64,000 bases of DNA. It comes from Zychaea mexicana (lineage: Eukaryota; Mucoromycota; Mucoromycetes; Mucorales; Lichtheimiaceae). This document shows, in pieces, positions 33,842 to 46,370 of the stretch; the stretch's first letter is position 1; each line of letters starts with the position of its first letter. The translations under genes and the position numbers were made by a program. Where the stretch lies: the NCBI RefSeq assembly GCF_025766255.1, contig NW_026516671.1, positions 708,840 to 772,839 on the forward strand, written 5' to 3'. Under the pieces are notes generated by a model. It ran no database searches. It worked only from the letters and a program-made list of their open reading frames with translations, and was not told the origin of the DNA.

Positions 33842-36800
33842 GTTTGTGTTTGCGATGAAGTGGTGAAGCAACGTAATAGTGATTTGGTAGACAGCTCGTT
33901 AAAGAGATAAAGGAGAGAGAGAAGGAGAGTTATAGAGTAAGAAAACGGGAAAATATGGTGAAAAATTGGCTGTCCTTTATATAACATTTTTCGGGTTGGG
34001 GGAGTGGTGGGGGAGAGGCGCATTTGTGTAACTACCCATCGAGCTGGAATTACACCACGTTGTTTTCGTCGACCGCCGTGTGCAACGCCATTTTTTTCAT
34101 TACAAGAGAGAAGAAATCCAACAGGAAACTGAGCTATTAACTATTCTCGGCTACTTATGACGTTTTTTGTCAGTAATGAGATTACACCAGCGGTAGGAAG
34201 TTCAGCAACATCAAGCAGCAGCAACGGGAAGCGAAGTGGGGCAGGGTCTCTCTGCATTTTACACTTCTTCCTGAACAATCGATGAGGTTTCAAATCATGC
34301 CAACTCGCTCTGTACCTTCATCGATGATCTTCCATCAGAGTTCGATGGCCGGATTTCTCCGACTTGTTTCATTCTAGCGTCATGAAAGCCATCGAGCGGG
34401 TCAAAAGCTCAGAAAGAAAAAAATTTCGCTATATCGTTCAAATTCCTCATCGAAGCCGATCGAACCGAGCAATTTTAAAAAAAAAAATTTGTCGTAAACG
34501 CTGTGGGCGGAAGTGTTGACCGCCAAGCATTCCTACTGGCTACGATTCAGTTTATCCACGCGAGTCAAGCGGCAGCAGCAATTTATTACCATACTTGACC
34601 CTGAACGATCGATGATGAATGATGAGCGGAGTCAGAGTAAAGGGCTCAGCATCAAGTGAGCTAAACGTCATTATTTTGTTCGTGGCACGTCGTCATGCTA
34701 TAAATTTTCATTCCACTCGTAATCATATCATGGGTTGTCCTTATCTTCTTCCGAACTTACGCGAAAAAGCACACTTCTTTCGGCATTACTACGATTTTTG
34801 GTTGCCAAGGAAACTGTTGTCGTTGTCAAGGAGAGCGAGTGGTTACCATGACAACGCGAATAATCGCTTTAAAGTTTTGTGGGGAATATTTCTAACCATC
34901 TTTTGTGCGACGTTCTCACGTTTTATATTAAGCCTTTTGAGCCAGTAACATTGCTCAGACCAGCGATGACTCGATCTGCCGGGCTTTACTGCTGCTACTA
35001 CTAATAATAAATTTTGATGAGATGGTAGAGGCTGGATTATCGTTAAAGGGGTGGCAAGCCGTCTATGTAAAATGTTCTCCTTTACGTGTCCCTGGCGGTC
35101 TTTGGCAAAGGAAGACGCGAGAAGAAAAACTATTAATCGAATAAAAGCCAGCTGTAGAAAATTTATTAAATCATCGGTCATTTAGTTTTTCTAAAACGCT
35201 GCTGTTGGCCATCTTCTTTGAAAAATGTTCTATTAGCTTCATTCGGTTTCCCATATAGAGTTATTACTGTCTCTAGTTCATGTATATGTAGTTTATTTTG
35301 AGCTAAACTAAGCTGCTACTTGTATATATCTAGGAAATATTAAGTGGCTTCAAAAATATGCACTTAATAAGATCAAGATGCATATCTATTAATGAAAGGA
35401 AAGAGTCGTTAGGCGGAGGTGATGGCATGCTCTTTTGTCGCCCGGAAGACCATCGGAAAGTGAGGAGTATGATACCGGTATTATTGGGTCGGGTGTCAAT
35501 TTTGCAGTAAAGGCCTTTGTTCTCCGGTGGTCGGTTGACGTATTAATTGAGGATATTTACGTAATATTGAAAGCTTACGTTGCGGAACAACGATCCGGCT
35601 TTATTTAATGTAGAAACACATTGACCAATATAGGAAGGCACTTTTCAAGATGATGACAGACACACCAAGGAGCGAGATGTATGTAGTTGTATTTTACAGA
35701 TGCAAAATAAGAAGCACTGATTTAGTAACTTTTCACCCCGCCCCTTTTTTGTCGGAGGCGGTTCCAAGCTTTTGCAAAATAAGGATTTGCTATTTCTGGC
35801 GTCAATCTATTTTGGGTAGGTCCATAGTAATGGGCCCCGAAACGAATTGAGAGGAGGGAGAGAGCTTTTTTTTCCATCAAGCAATATTGCACTCCTTATA
35901 TAGCATCATGTATGCCCGTATATTAACTATGGAACAACGTTAATCAAAAATAATGATGAGACGTTTGAGTATAAATAGCGGATAGAGAGGGGCACTTCGT
36001 GGTTGGCGTATTACCCCCACCCCCTTAAAAATAAAAACTAAAAGCGTATCACACGGACACCGCCTTCTACATTGCATGGTTGCGGAGCAAATAGTAATAG
36101 GAAAGAGGCTCTCTCTCTGTGTATGTGAGGAAGGTCCCAGGACTGAGGCTACACGAAAAAGAACCTCCATTCAGTCCCCCCCTCGTTTCTGCTGTTGCTT
36201 TGACACTGTCAATACAGCCAAGTGAGTTGATTCTGACCACACCTTAGCACATATGCAGACGCGACAAAAGAAAAAACGTATTAACCGAACAACAACGCCG
36301 CGAATCAAAGGACGATCTTAATGTGCCTGGTAGATATTCTTCCGGGTGATCGTTCGCCGTTTCCTCTTAACGATCGCTATCAGAAAAAAGGTAACCTATC
36401 ATACACTGCACGTATTTTGGCAATGGGTTAAGATCTCTGCTACATTAAGCAACGGAGGTGGCATTCGGATCCTTGCTTGGTTTCGATAAAAGTTTCAAGC
36501 GCATGACCAATTACTTCGGGTACCAAAATCCTTGATAAAAACAGCAGACGAAGTATTCGCGTTAAACAAATCAAAAAGATCCTAAGAAGGATAAATTACT
36601 TTCGCTGCCGGGTATCCCTTTTTTTTTGCATGACTGTCATAACGAGCGATATAGTTTCTAACAATTAGTGTCTGTTAACAGAGATAAAAAAAAACCAATC
36701 AAATATACGATATATACCAAAGTAAATATGCTATGATATTCCTCGTTCTTAGATTTATTCAAATATGATCTTGCGAGATATGATTTCAATGCAATAAAAT

Positions 36801-37737
36801 AAAGTTAATAATTTGTCTTGGTAATCATACACCTTGACTTTAGCCATCTATGAAACAGAAGCTATTGATCGTATAACATCAGTGTCACGAAAGACTTGGA
36901 ATAATCAAAGGGCAAGGTTAGAGCTTAGCGGTCAGTTACAAAGCAGTGGTACATAGCGCAACATGGCTTGACATGATTTTAGTCAGACTGGATTTTTTAG
37001 CCATGGACCTTGATGAAAAATGGGCGAGATCATTTTGAAAAAGGTAAAGGCAATGTGCATGATGCTGTCATACCAAAAATGTATGCTATGTATAGCAAGC
37101 CGATCTTGGTAACATAGCCTTGCAAAACATTATAATCATAAGTATATTTGCAGGCATCTTTTCTACCTGGTTGCCACATATAGATCCCATATTCATCTTC
37201 TGTAATTGATAATGTCGAGGGATTATACTGTATTCACAGTACGATGCTTGATTAATTAAAAAAAATATTTGCCGATATTTGTGAATCGCTGCTTGGATGA
37301 AAAAAGGATTGCTAAAATTATATTTCTTGTAACATGGGATGTTGCGTACTACAAACAAACATACTAATGCCCGTATAGTATACGGACATATTATGATTCA
37401 TAAAACTCATCAACTCGGGCAGCTTATATTTACTTGACGCGACTCGATTGCAAGTTGTTGTGTCGCTCTTTTTTTCTCTCATAATTACGACGGCTCATCT
37501 TTATTTTTGTGTGGTCAAATACGACTTCCTGCACTGTAACATGACCCCTTCTCCTACATCTTCTTTTTCTACCGCTTGCTTATAAAACATGCATCTGCTC
37601 ACAGGTCATTAGCAGCATTAGTACTATTTGTGTTGTTATTGTTGCTGTAAGGCTGAAAATAATTAAAGTTGGTTTTTTTCGCCAAGAGAGACTAAATCTT
37701 TTTTTTTGTGTCGGAGGGCTAACATGATAGATCTTCA

Positions 37738-37956
37738 TCATCGCCCCCACATCATCCGAGCAGGCGGTCGTGCGGTTGTTGTTAGTATAGGTGCCATCAT
37801 CGCCAGTTCTTGATTAATATCAGGGACCTTTTCTATTGCACCATCAGCACCATCAGCACCATCAGCACTGTCATCAACATTACTACCAGAAATAACAAAC
37901 AATAACATTAGTGGCGATGGTAGTAGTAGTGTAGCAGCAGCTATACAGCGAATCAT
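37738..37956 (-). CDS. Possible small secreted peptide (72 aa), doubtful
   Basis: An ATG opens a frame beginning MIRCIAAATLLLPSPLMLLF, which has the charge and hydrophobic profile of a signal peptide. It is followed by a short repeat (ADGADGADGA) and a polar tail. There is no family match that I know and no splice support. It may be chance, because the repeat comes from a simple-sequence CATCAGCAC tract. Confidence 0.2.
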   Translation of the reverse strand: MIRCIAAATLLLPSPLMLLFVISGSNVDDSADGADGADGAIEKVPDINQELAMMAPILTTTARPPARMMWGR

Positions 37957-38160
37957 GTGGGATCGGCTACAACTGATTCACTTTAGGAGGTTATTCTATT
38001 ATTTGTATCTGTAAATCTTTGGTAAGCGGGTTGACGATCTCTAGTTGACAAACTATAATTCCAAGTACCGAATCGTCTGTGGTTTTTAATGATTGTCAAA
38101 GAAGGTTTCTATTTACTACTTCTAGTTAAAGGCCGCCGTTGCATTGTGTATGAAACTTAC

Positions 38161-38181
38161 GCTGCTGCTGCTGCTGCTGCT
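38161..38181. repeat. (CTG)n microsatellite
   Basis: Seven consecutive CTG-type triplets lie in non-coding DNA. Confidence 0.85.
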
Positions 38182-38850
38182 ATTGCAAAATAAGAGAAAG
38201 AAAAAAGCAGGGTGATATATGATGGCTGTAATAATATGCATATGCAAGGTCCCGTAAAACGTGCAAGCTCACACTGCTTCTACTTTTGCTGCTGCTGTCC
38301 ACCGGAAGAGAAAGAACGTGAGTGTTTGTGGTACATACTGGAAGGAAAGGAAAAGTACAGGGGCTACGACGCCAAGAGTTTACGTATTGTTGTTGTTGCT
38401 GTCGTGGTGGTGGCCGACGTTGTGTGGATGTTGGGGAAGAAGGGCCAAGAGGAGAAAGTCGGAATGAAAGCGTGGTAGCAACACGTTGTATGACAAAAGT
38501 GGCCTGCCGAACCGGACATTCGACTGTTGTGCAAAGAAGAGAAAATATAAAATTAAGCGTATAAAAAAACCTTTTTTTTTGTTCTTATATTCCTACTAGC
38601 TGACAAACGACTTTTCTTTTATTTCCCCACCCCCTCCACCCTTTCGAACACGCCGTTCTTTTTCCCTCTTCTCTTTTTGGGAGAAGAAGGCATGTACACT
38701 TCTTTATGAAGATAAAATACCCGTTGTTGTCATAGCAGTAATAATACATCCTTCTCCACTCCACGCTACGCCTCTTTTTGTAAAGCAAGGATAATACGTC
38801 TTCTTAGTCCCTCCTCAACACACAGCTTCTCAAACGACACAGAAGAAATT

Positions 38851-40434
38851 ATGCCTATATCATCCCTGTCTCTTAAGCGACATCGTTCCGCAAGCACGTC
38901 CCAAACACAATCCAGCACAGGCAAGCTCTCGCGACTCAAGTCCACCCTTGCCGTCTTTACAAAGCTTCGCCCGTTTACTACTGCAGCACCCTCATCCGAC
39001 AACGACGTCAATGTAATACCTCCATCGCCACCGCCATCGTCCTTGCAACATCATCAAAGGCGACAACAACGACGTGCGTCTAAAGGAACAAGCCGCAATC
39101 CGCTAAACCGGTGGTCTCACCATTTCGACAATCGTCGAACCTCAGTAGCCAGCAGTTTTTTCCAGTATTTGCAACAGCAACAACAACGCACAAACAACGA
39201 TATCCCACCCTGTTACAGCAATGACTCGTTATATGAGCAAGTTCGTTATCACAGTGCCAAAAAATCGCATTCCCAGCCCCGTTTGGACCTATTGCATGAA
39301 CAACACAGTAAAATTCAGGATCAAAATGCACAAACCATGCCCCCAGCCACACCATCCCCTCCTCCCCCTTTGGTCGTGCAGCAGCAGCAACAACAACAAC
39401 AACAACGGCTGCCACCCGTTATCACAACATCGTCCATATGGTTTGAGGATGATAGTGTCTTTATTGATACTGCTAGACAGAAAGCAGCAGTAGCAGATAT
39501 ACTTCCTCCTCCTGCAGGCATTTTGGTCAAACGCGACACGAATGTCAGTGGTTGTAGCGGCATGAGCAGTGGTAGCAATCATAGCTGTTGCCTTTTCCCT
39601 ACCACCACGACGATGACGCCAACGACAACGACACAACAATGTGGACGTCCTCGTAGCCGGTCTACTTCGTCGCATCATATACGCCATGTCTCATCATCCA
39701 ACATTACGGTCAATTCAGAAGACTTGACCGCCAAGGAGTTTGCAGAGTTCACCGGTATCAAAATCCTCGACGAGGATGACGACAACAACAACGATAATGT
39801 AAATAACGGTAGTAGTGTCTATGGTAACACCCATTCGAGAAATCACGATGACGACCGGCCTTATCAGCAACTCGACAATAACGAAGAACAACAAGATTCG
39901 GATGATATTGCCATGTTCACCATTTCCACCGAACAACGGACCCATTTCAGTAGTTGTTCATCCAATCGTCTACTCAAAATATGGGACCCAGAGTTTTGGC
40001 ATGATCCTACTAATGCCATGCCTCCTATGACCAATACAACCATATGTAGCGGCAGTGGTAGCAGCAACATCATCATCAGCAGCAACACCAATAACAATAC
40101 TGTCAACAGCAGCAGTAGCAGCAGCAGCAATATTTTGCAGAACCGACCATCACAGCAGCATCTTGAGGATGAGCAAGATGGTCATCATCAATCCCAGATC
40201 TTCAACGAGTTGAGACAAATGCAATCCACAGACAAGCTATCCAACTGTATCATCAAGAAGGGCCGTTTTGAAATATGTCTGGAAGGAGGAGCAACAGCGA
40301 CGACGACAATGAGTGATAATAATACCCGTTCTGGCGATAGCAATGTGCCTCAGGAACAACAAACCCCATTATCACAGCAACAACTTGCGTCGCCTATCGT
40401 GCCAACAATTACCGTCAGTGACGGTGAGAGCTAA
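38851..40434 (+). CDS. Large disordered Ser/Gln/Asn-rich protein (527 aa)
   Basis: A single exon encodes 527 residues, with clear coding periodicity and a CT-rich promoter just upstream. I do not recognise a folded domain. Low-complexity tracts (polyQ near 177-186, Thr, Asn, Ser and Asp/Asn runs) alternate with short ordered-looking motifs: RNPLNRWSHHFDNRRTSVAS, ITTSSIWFEDDSVFIDTARQ, DLTAKEFAEFTGIKILDEDD, LLKIWDPEFW and LSNCIIKKGRFEICLE. The last three look like conserved linear motifs that could dock partners or be regulated by phosphorylation. The pattern resembles fungal signalling or transcriptional scaffold proteins. There is no signal peptide or membrane helix. The function is unknown. 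Confidence 0.75.
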   Translation: MPISSLSLKRHRSASTSQTQSSTGKLSRLKSTLAVFTKLRPFTTAAPSSDNDVNVIPPSPPPSSLQHHQRRQQRRASKGTSRNPLNRWSHHFDNRRTSVASSFFQYLQQQQQRTNNDIPPCYSNDSLYEQVRYHSAKKSHSQPRLDLLHEQHSKIQDQNAQTMPPATPSPPPPLVVQQQQQQQQQRLPPVITTSSIWFEDDSVFIDTARQKAAVADILPPPAGILVKRDTNVSGCSGMSSGSNHSCCLFPTTTTMTPTTTTQQCGRPRSRSTSSHHIRHVSSSNITVNSEDLTAKEFAEFTGIKILDEDDDNNNDNVNNGSSVYGNTHSRNHDDDRPYQQLDNNEEQQDSDDIAMFTISTEQRTHFSSCSSNRLLKIWDPEFWHDPTNAMPPMTNTTICSGSGSSNIIISSNTNNNTVNSSSSSSSNILQNRPSQQHLEDEQDGHHQSQIFNELRQMQSTDKLSNCIIKKGRFEICLEGGATATTTMSDNNTRSGDSNVPQEQQTPLSQQQLASPIVPTITVSDGES

Positions 40435-43055
40435 CACATATTGAACAGCAGAAAGGAAGACCATAACCTCTCTGGAATACCATATCACAGCCGGAAATTG
40501 TGCAAAACTGCGACCATGAGAAAAGGGCTCGAGCCAGAAGACCAGAGTATCTGAAGAACTTTGTATATCATACGTGTATAATCTATCTAGTTCCATCACA
40601 ACAACTCTCCTTTATCTCTACTTTAAATGACAGTTCAACGACCGAGCGTCCGAAATAAAACTTCTTTTTTCGAAAGAAAAATAGTACAAAACGTCAGTAC
40701 ATTGGGATTTAAGTTACCAAGTAAATGGCTGGTGGGCTGGCCGTTCATACATGACAATTCGAGTGAACCCATTACTCTTAACAGTTCGGAGCACATGATA
40801 ATGGCTACTGCATTGCTGAGCAATTTTTATAGAAAATTATGCCCATTGTCTTGGGACATTCTATTTGATAACTGATACTAAACCTTCTACGATTTGAATG
40901 GCTTCTCTGCACGCTTATTTCTCTCTCATAAATAATATGATATATTATGATTAAAACCAATCTCTTCGCTTCACAATTATTTCTGACAACCCACTCACAT
41001 CCGAGTAAGTGCAACTGCCATTAGACATGAACAAATCCAGCTTGTTCTTCTAGAAGCTATGCTGCAAAAGGATGACGACATACTACTACGCTCTCCTGAC
41101 CCACATCACTATGTCTTTCCTTTCTGCCGAGTCAATAATCGATGGAACTAGCCTCTTGTTTTGACTGATAACTACGCGCCAGGGTGGTTGGATCACGATG
41201 ACACGAAGTCACAAACAAAAAGCATGGAAAGAAGCAATTGCTAGCTAAGCATATGATACATAGTAGCAAACAAGTATAATCATGATGGTATATCTTCATT
41301 ATGTTTCAGAAGAGAAAAAAACAACTGCCTAGTAATTAGTTCCCCAGTCAGCATTGATACTTGTCACAGCTTGATGCTATTTACATGACCGTAATCACAT
41401 CGTCTGTTCTTGCAGCCGCTGCTCCAATGTGATGTCCGCGGCGATACCTTCAAAGCTCTAGCAAAGATGGATGTGATATCAATACAGCACAGATCGTCCC
41501 ACTAGCAGCTCTGTGGTATTTGGATTTGGAAACAAACGAAAAATACTTGTTTATGTATACGTGGATTCAATCGTGGGATCTCTCGACGAGAACACCATTA
41601 CTGTACGTCTTGAACACAGCAACATTTAAAAGCTTCACTTTTATAAACGATGACCGATCTGTAGTCTCATGCATGCCGAAGTACAGTGCTACATGCATCC
41701 CGCAACCCTATGTCAACCGGTAAGACGGCTTTTTATCATTGTACGGACATCTCGGATGTTGACGGGCTTCTGGATATGTATCATGCACATGAATACCGAC
41801 GAGTACATTTAGTATTGCGAAAAAGAAACAGCCTGGACATCGTTGCTCGAGGATGACTGACAAGGAGTGTGGAACAAGAATAATCAGAGCGTGATAAAAA
41901 ACTTAACGTGCATATCATATCTAGTATAACATTACTGAAAGAAATAACAATGCAAAATGAAACACCTACTTGTGCTTGGGCAATTATCACTGAATCAATT
42001 GTTTTTTATATATGCTATCAAATCACTTTACTGGCTATATCATAGGAAAATAACGTATATAAGGTATTATATTCACGATATCTTTTCTTTAGGAAATCAG
42101 ATGTAAGGTGCTCAAGTATATATATATATATATATTCATGTAAACCGGTGACGTATGCCAAAATATAATAAAAAAGAAGGGCCTGCTTCTACACGATAAA
42201 AATATTGTTACAAAATCAAAAGACCAGTGCATAGAAAAACTTTGTCTACGTATAAAATTAAATTTGGCTCGTGTTATTGCGATGGACACGTTATGGATGA
42301 TGCTGTTGCTGCATTGTTGGCGAGGTATAATAGTTGTTGTTGTTTTCTCCTTTAGTAGTGGCGACAGGGTTATCGTCACTGGACATGGCAGCATGGTCCT
42401 CCAAAGTCCAAGCATCTTCTTGAATAGGTGGTAAGCTTCACTTATAAAAATCATCACGATCCCCACGTTTCATAAAAGAGATTGTCAAACCGTTATAAAT
42501 TGCGCTGATGAAATTGGCAGCGGCCGTTTCTTGATCGTCAGCTAAGAAAAGAAGGTCATATCGAGTATCAATAGTATTGCTGGATACGCTTCACATATAA
42601 AAAATCATCATGATCCCCAGGTTTCATACTCTTTTTATATCGCCGGTTCTTTGTTCCATTAAAGCGCACAGACCCGTCGCCGACAATTGTTGGATCAGAG
42701 CGGAGCACGGCAAGCGGAGCCGCATAGTGAAACAAACATATACGCACCATAAGAAAAAGACACTAGCATGACAGTCGTCAGACTACAACGATAATTATCA
42801 TCAAGGCACTTCTTCACATTGCTGCAGTTCACTGGCTCCTTAGGGCAGTAGTGACAACAAAATTTCTAAGCTCCGTCATTTTGTTTATCGGGCTCATGAA
42901 AAAAAAGAATCGACTGCGCGTTTTGCCCTTTATTCTTTTCTTTAGTCTTCATATTCATCTTTGTACATTTGCAGTGTTTCTTTCATTATCACTTTTTACC
43001 TTTCATTTATTTTTCATCCCGCTCGAGTGTCCCTGTGGGTGTGCATAGTTGAAGG
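40435..43055. other. Gene-poor region with decayed coding scraps
   Basis: No intact gene is supported. Around 42480-42750 the - strand shows short protein-like pieces (ETAAANFISAIYNG; DPTIVGDGSVRFNGTKNRRY) separated by stops, suggesting an old duplicated or inserted gene fragment. There is also an AT microsatellite at about 42115-42135. Confidence 0.4.
42435..42627. repeat. Imperfect 39-40-bp direct repeat pair
   Basis: Two near-identical segments (42435-42473 and 42588-42627) lie 153 bp apart. On the - strand they encode related peptides (FMKRGDRDDFYK and MKPGDHDDFLYVK), so the repeat looks like a duplicated piece of former coding sequence. Confidence 0.6.
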
Positions 43056-43079
43056 GAGCTAGTCGTGCACGACTGGCTC
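43056..43079. repeat. 24-bp near-perfect palindrome
   Basis: The core AGTCGTGCACGACT (43061-43074) is a perfect palindrome, flanked by GAGC and GCTC arms with one T/G mismatch. It lies about 90 bp before the minisatellite. Confidence 0.85.
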
Positions 43080-43170
43080 TTGCTCATCTTTTGTACATTT
43101 GCAAAGTTCTTTGTTTCATCTTGGTTTTTTATCTTCCTCAAAAACTGAAAGCGAGAGTGTGTGCAAAGAG

Positions 43171-43871
43171 GTACGTATATGTTCGCCGCTGACAGACCTT
43201 TGTGCTATTTCTTTTATTTGTAGGAACTGTGGAGGAGTAGGTTCTGTCGGGAACTGAGGCTTGTGGACAAGAAAGGGAGAGGTGTAGGTTCTGCCGGGAA
43301 CTGAGGCTTGCGGAAAACAAGGGAGGGCAACCTCCCTTGTGGGTACGTATATGTTCGCCGCTGACAGACGTTTGTGCTATCATATTTCTTTTATTTGTAG
43401 GAACTGTGGAGGAGTAGGTTCTGTCGGGAACTGAGGCTTGTGGACAAGAAAGGGAAAGGTGTAGGTTCTGCCGGGAACTGAGGCTTGCGGAAAACAAGGG
43501 AGGGCAACCTCCCTTGTGGGTACGTATATGTTCGCCGCTGACAGACCTTTGTGCTATCATATTTCTTTTATTTGTAGGAACTGTGGAGGAGTAGGTTCTG
43601 TCGGGAACTGAGGCTTGTGGACAAGAAAGGGAAAGGTGTAGGTTCTGCCGGGAACTGAGGCTTGCGGAAAACAAGGGAGGGCAACCTCCCTTGTGGGTAC
43701 GTATATGTTCGCCGCTGACAGACCTTTGTGCTATCATATTTCTTTTATTTGTAGGAACTGTGGAGGAGTAGGTTCTGTCGGGAACTGAGGCTTGTGGACA
43801 AGAAAGGGAGAGGTGTAGGTTCTGCCGGGAACTGAGGCTTGCGGGGAACAAGGGAGGGCAACCTCCCTTGA
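43171..43871. repeat. Minisatellite, four copies of a 177-bp unit
   Basis: Copies start at 43171, 43343, 43520 and 43697. The first is 172 bp because it lacks 5 bases; the others are 177 bp and almost identical. Each unit begins like a fungal intron (GTACGTAT, an internal GCTGAC, then TTTCTTTTATTTGTAG about 58 bp in). The remaining 119 bp contain two copies of a subrepeat (GTAGGTTCTG-CGGGAACTGA), and a 10-bp inverted repeat closing a GCAA loop ends each unit. An AATAAA follows at about 43917 on the + strand. On the - strand the 177-bp unit keeps a frame open for 249 codons as 59-residue repeats, probably because 177 is divisible by 3. A repetitive non-coding transcript, a repeat protein and plain satellite DNA remain possible. 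Confidence 0.9.
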
Positions 43872-46370
43872 GGAACGAAGGATTCATAAAAGTCAGTCGA
43901 CTTGTCAGGCAACATCAAATAAACTTGGTTTCTTATTGTACTTTCTTAAATAATGTAATTGTAACTATTGGGCAGATCGAGTGACGATTGTAATAAACGC
44001 GATCTTTATTTTTACATCTTCCTACTGCCATTGCGCGTGGTACTTGTTGGTGCTTTCTCTGGAGCAGTTATGTAGTTGCAAATGAGCCTTTTTGTGCTTG
44101 AGTCGTCGAGAAAACCGTAGGCTGTGCATTCTCATGTGTGCTCTCAAAAACAATACAGCTGGTTTACCTTCACGACTTGTGATGCTTCTCGCCGATCAAT
44201 GGAAATTGCAGTCATAAGTTTTGTATTGTAAAAAAGGTAGACACAATTTCGAACCTGAAATTAACGCAATATGTACAACAATATCAGGGATTGCATCTGT
44301 TAGAAGTCCCCTCTTCCATAGTTGCTGATGAGGACTTTGAACGCGCGTTTAATAAGTGGGATCTTGTAATACATAGCCTAGTGAGTCATAATATCGACGT
44401 TTTTTTTCAGAGCGTGATGCCCCTCCGTCTTTGCAGCTGCTTCGAGTGCCTGCACAAACTTGCGACCAAACGCCGTTGCACCGAGCTTGTGATAGACTTA
44501 CTTGGTAATCGACTGAGTGTGTCCACACTACTATCATCTTTGGATCAAACTACTGTTAACGTATATATCCGATCGGGTTTCCCTTATCATCATCCCCTAC
44601 ATTTGATACTTTCGCTAGTGTTGATATCAAAAGTAGCGTCAACAAATCAAAAATTTCAAAGTGGCTTCGTTAGATTGCATGAAGAATCTCAGTAGAATAG
44701 CTCCATGTAATGTATTTATGTACTCGAGGCTTGGACGCTCACAAAAAAATTATATGGACGTCAACACATTTCTGGATGTCTTTTAGAATACTGGCTTGCC
44801 GGATACGGATATTGGTGTAGTTTGATATAGTAGTACCGCCAGCGATCATTGAAAGACAAAAGAAGGGAAGGGGGTAAACTGAAATGGCTTTTACTTGAAA
44901 TGTAATAGATAAAAGTTAAGCACAACATTATTATTTTGACTCATCAATAGCAGCACAAAACAATGCGCTTCTAAAAACTTGGCAAGTTTGGCGCCGTTGA
45001 AAGCTATTGTAGATAAGAAACGTCAATAACTTGACGGGATAACTTGTTATAATCTTAAGCAGTGATGATACATTCCATATTCAATCTATCTATGAGTATT
45101 ACTAGTATACGTGTATCAGTAGCAGTAATGTTGAGAGACAGTAGCATGAGAGATTGGTGGCAAGACCCAACAAGTTGGATTATGTAACTTCCCTAATGAG
45201 CTTATGTACTGGGCCTTTTATACTGCAAAGAAATCAAGGCAAACATCATTTAGTTTGGGTTGGCGATCTGGTTCGTGTATATGTGAATATGGGGATGGTC
45301 TGTTTGCTTTGCGATACGGTTTTTTATTTTGCCACCAGCAATTTGCAATCATTGTTGGTATAGCCTTGTTAAGGTGATTGATACAACTGGATCGGCTGTT
45401 ACGGGGTCATCCTTACAAAGTACTTACCAAACAATTACTGACGCAAAGGTGATGCACCAAACGCATGGGCCACGTCGTGGTAAGCATACACCTCTTGTGT
45501 ATCATCATCTTCGAACAGGCCAGGCACGAATCAGAGATGAAGAACGCAATATTGCTTTTGTAATGATTCGAGATTGTATGGGACTAAGAGAATCACAAAA
45601 AAAAACCAGGCAAAAGATATATAACAGACCATACAGCTGCCGTGCTATGTACTAATTTGTGAAATGTTGTTTATTGATAAAGCTTAGTATGTTTTTTATC
45701 ATGATCTTATGGTGCTCTTAGCCAATGCCTGATAGCAATGTTTCCAGAAGCTACCGTGAGGAGGTGACACTACCTTACCTTTTTAACCATTCAAGGATGG
45801 ATCCAAAGCCAAGGCAAAAGCTAAAGCAAGAGTGATATGGTGCACGCCACCTTATACCATACCTCCAGCAGAAATTACTGTCAATTTTCAATCAACAGAT
45901 ATTTTTTACATCTTCTTTCGAACTTTTCAATGAGATGTGTAGATTTTCAGAGTATCAATAACTTCATGACCTTCTAAATCATTATGATATTCGAACTAAA
46001 TAGGTCAAAAAAAATAAACTGTTTTTTTCAAGGGTCAAAGTAAGAGTATTGGGCTGTTTGTTGTAAAGGAGAGATTATCAACAGAGTTGAGCAACCCCCC
46101 CCCCCACCCCCCACCCAGCGGCACTGTATCCTGACACCAGCTGAACTACCATCCGAAGGTAATCGTAGCTGTATACAGTGGTCGGGAAAACATTATGTAG
46201 CATCATTTGTTATAAAGTTATTGGAAAAATGAATATTTGGCTATGTACTTGTGCCTCTATCTTTTGACTTTGGTTTGTGAAGAAAATTGAAACATACTAT
46301 AATGAAGGAATGAGAGGGATATGTGAAAGGAGATAAAACAAGAGAAGAGAAAGGATAGAGGGAAATAACA
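43872..46370. other. Gene-poor region
   Basis: No gene is supported. Frames near 44290-44695 and 45150-45660 are open for 70-130 codons but have no recognisable domain and no consistent splice model. A C-rich tract at about 46087-46118 (G-rich on the - strand) could form a quadruplex. Confidence 0.45.

Larger units (their letters stand above)
33842..38850. other. Gene-poor region with simple repeats
   Basis: About 5 kb without a well-supported gene. It contains poly(A/T) tracts, a CTG run near 38161, and near the 3' end the CT-rich promoter of the disordered-protein gene. A possible small secreted-peptide frame on the - strand at 37738-37956 is listed separately. Confidence 0.5.

Noticed and set aside
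39080..39687. - strand frames opposite the disordered protein gene
   Set aside because: Low-complexity mirror frames of Gln/Thr/Pro codons, without domains.
43171..43871. CRISPR array
   Set aside because: The units are contiguous 177-bp tandem copies, not short repeats with unique spacers, and the genome is eukaryotic.
43138..43887. A 249-codon - strand frame of 59-residue repeats over the minisatellite
   Set aside because: It is open because the unit length is divisible by three. There is no family, signal or splice support, and the frame breaks in the shorter first unit. I kept it as a property of the repeat, not a gene.
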